A stretch of DNA of 64,000 nt from Cladochytrium replicatum. Its lineage: Eukaryota > Chytridiomycota > Chytridiomycetes > Cladochytriales > Cladochytriaceae. Location: assembly GCA_025526935.1 (NCBI GenBank), contig JAHLKD010000067.1:247645-311644 (forward strand), in the 5' to 3' direction. Positions within the stretch are counted from its first letter, which is position 1. Each line of letters starts with the position of its first letter. Below, one piece after another: positions 63,824-64,000 of the stretch. The position numbers were made by a program, and so were the translations under genes. The notes beneath the pieces were generated by a model. That model was not told the DNA's origin and did no database searches. It worked only from the letters and a program-made list of their open reading frames with translations.

Positions 63824-64000
63824 TAGGGTTAGTTAGGGTTAGTTAGGGTTAGTTAGGGTTAGTTAGGGTTAGTTAGGGTTAGTTAGGGTTAGTTAGGGTT
63901 AGTTAGGGTTAGTTAGGGTTAGTTAGGGTTAGTTAGGGTTAGTTAGGGTTAGTTAGGGTTAGTTAGGGTTAGTTAGGGTTAGTTAGGGTTAGTTAGGGTT
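63824..64000 (+). repeat. Telomere, 10-base variant repeat
   Basis: The array (TTAGGGTTAG)n, equivalently AGTTAGGGTT, runs for 177 bases with 17 perfect copies plus a partial first unit and reaches the window edge. The G-rich strand runs 5' to 3' outward, so this is the right end of a chromosome. The first base after the retrotransposon is T of TAGGG. Confidence 0.95.

Overview
The window looks like the right-hand end of a chromosome from a fungus, most probably a chytrid (Chytridiomycota). Reasons: genes are dense and carry many short GT-AG introns (about 50-65 nt); there is a fungal-type Pkc1, conventional actin and GATA factors; there are F-box and WW-rich ankyrin families of the kind expanded in chytrids; and the sequence ends in a TTAGGG-type telomere array. 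The phylum is an inference from gene style, not from a marker phylogeny.

Layout. 0.5-1.7 kb: ribonucleotide reductase small subunit. 2.3-7.4 kb: one intact F-box gene among at least three decayed relatives. 9.2-13.6 kb: Pkc1. 15-22.5 kb: four tandem actin genes with identical intron positions, with a single-pass membrane glycoprotein gene between copies 1 and 2. 22.8-25.5 kb: two tandem, frame-broken ankyrin-repeat genes. 26.1-27.5 kb: a WD40 protein with a C-terminal CCCH finger. 27.5-31.9 kb: gene-poor, decayed repeat-rich DNA.

31.9-51 kb is a compact block of ordinary metabolic, regulatory and secreted-protein genes: ammonium transporter, alpha/beta hydrolase, a subtilisin with a mucin-like insertion inside its catalytic domain, a PhoD-type phosphatase, a glutamine synthetase-like enzyme, a histone-fold protein, a WS/DGAT acyltransferase and a GATA factor. 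The transporter, glutamine synthetase-like enzyme, phosphatase and secreted protease suggest nitrogen and phosphate acquisition. They do not form an operon; each gene has its own promoter gap.

51.4-58 kb: two head-to-head related membrane-protein genes, a DJ-1/PfpI pseudogene and a siderophore-type MFS transporter. From about 60 kb the sequence becomes subtelomeric. A truncated OrsD/telomere-linked-helicase-like gene is cut by the LTR of a Ty3/Gypsy chromodomain retrotransposon, whose pol frame runs open into the telomere. The telomere is a perfect array of a 10-base unit (TTAGGGTTAG), not plain TTAGGG.
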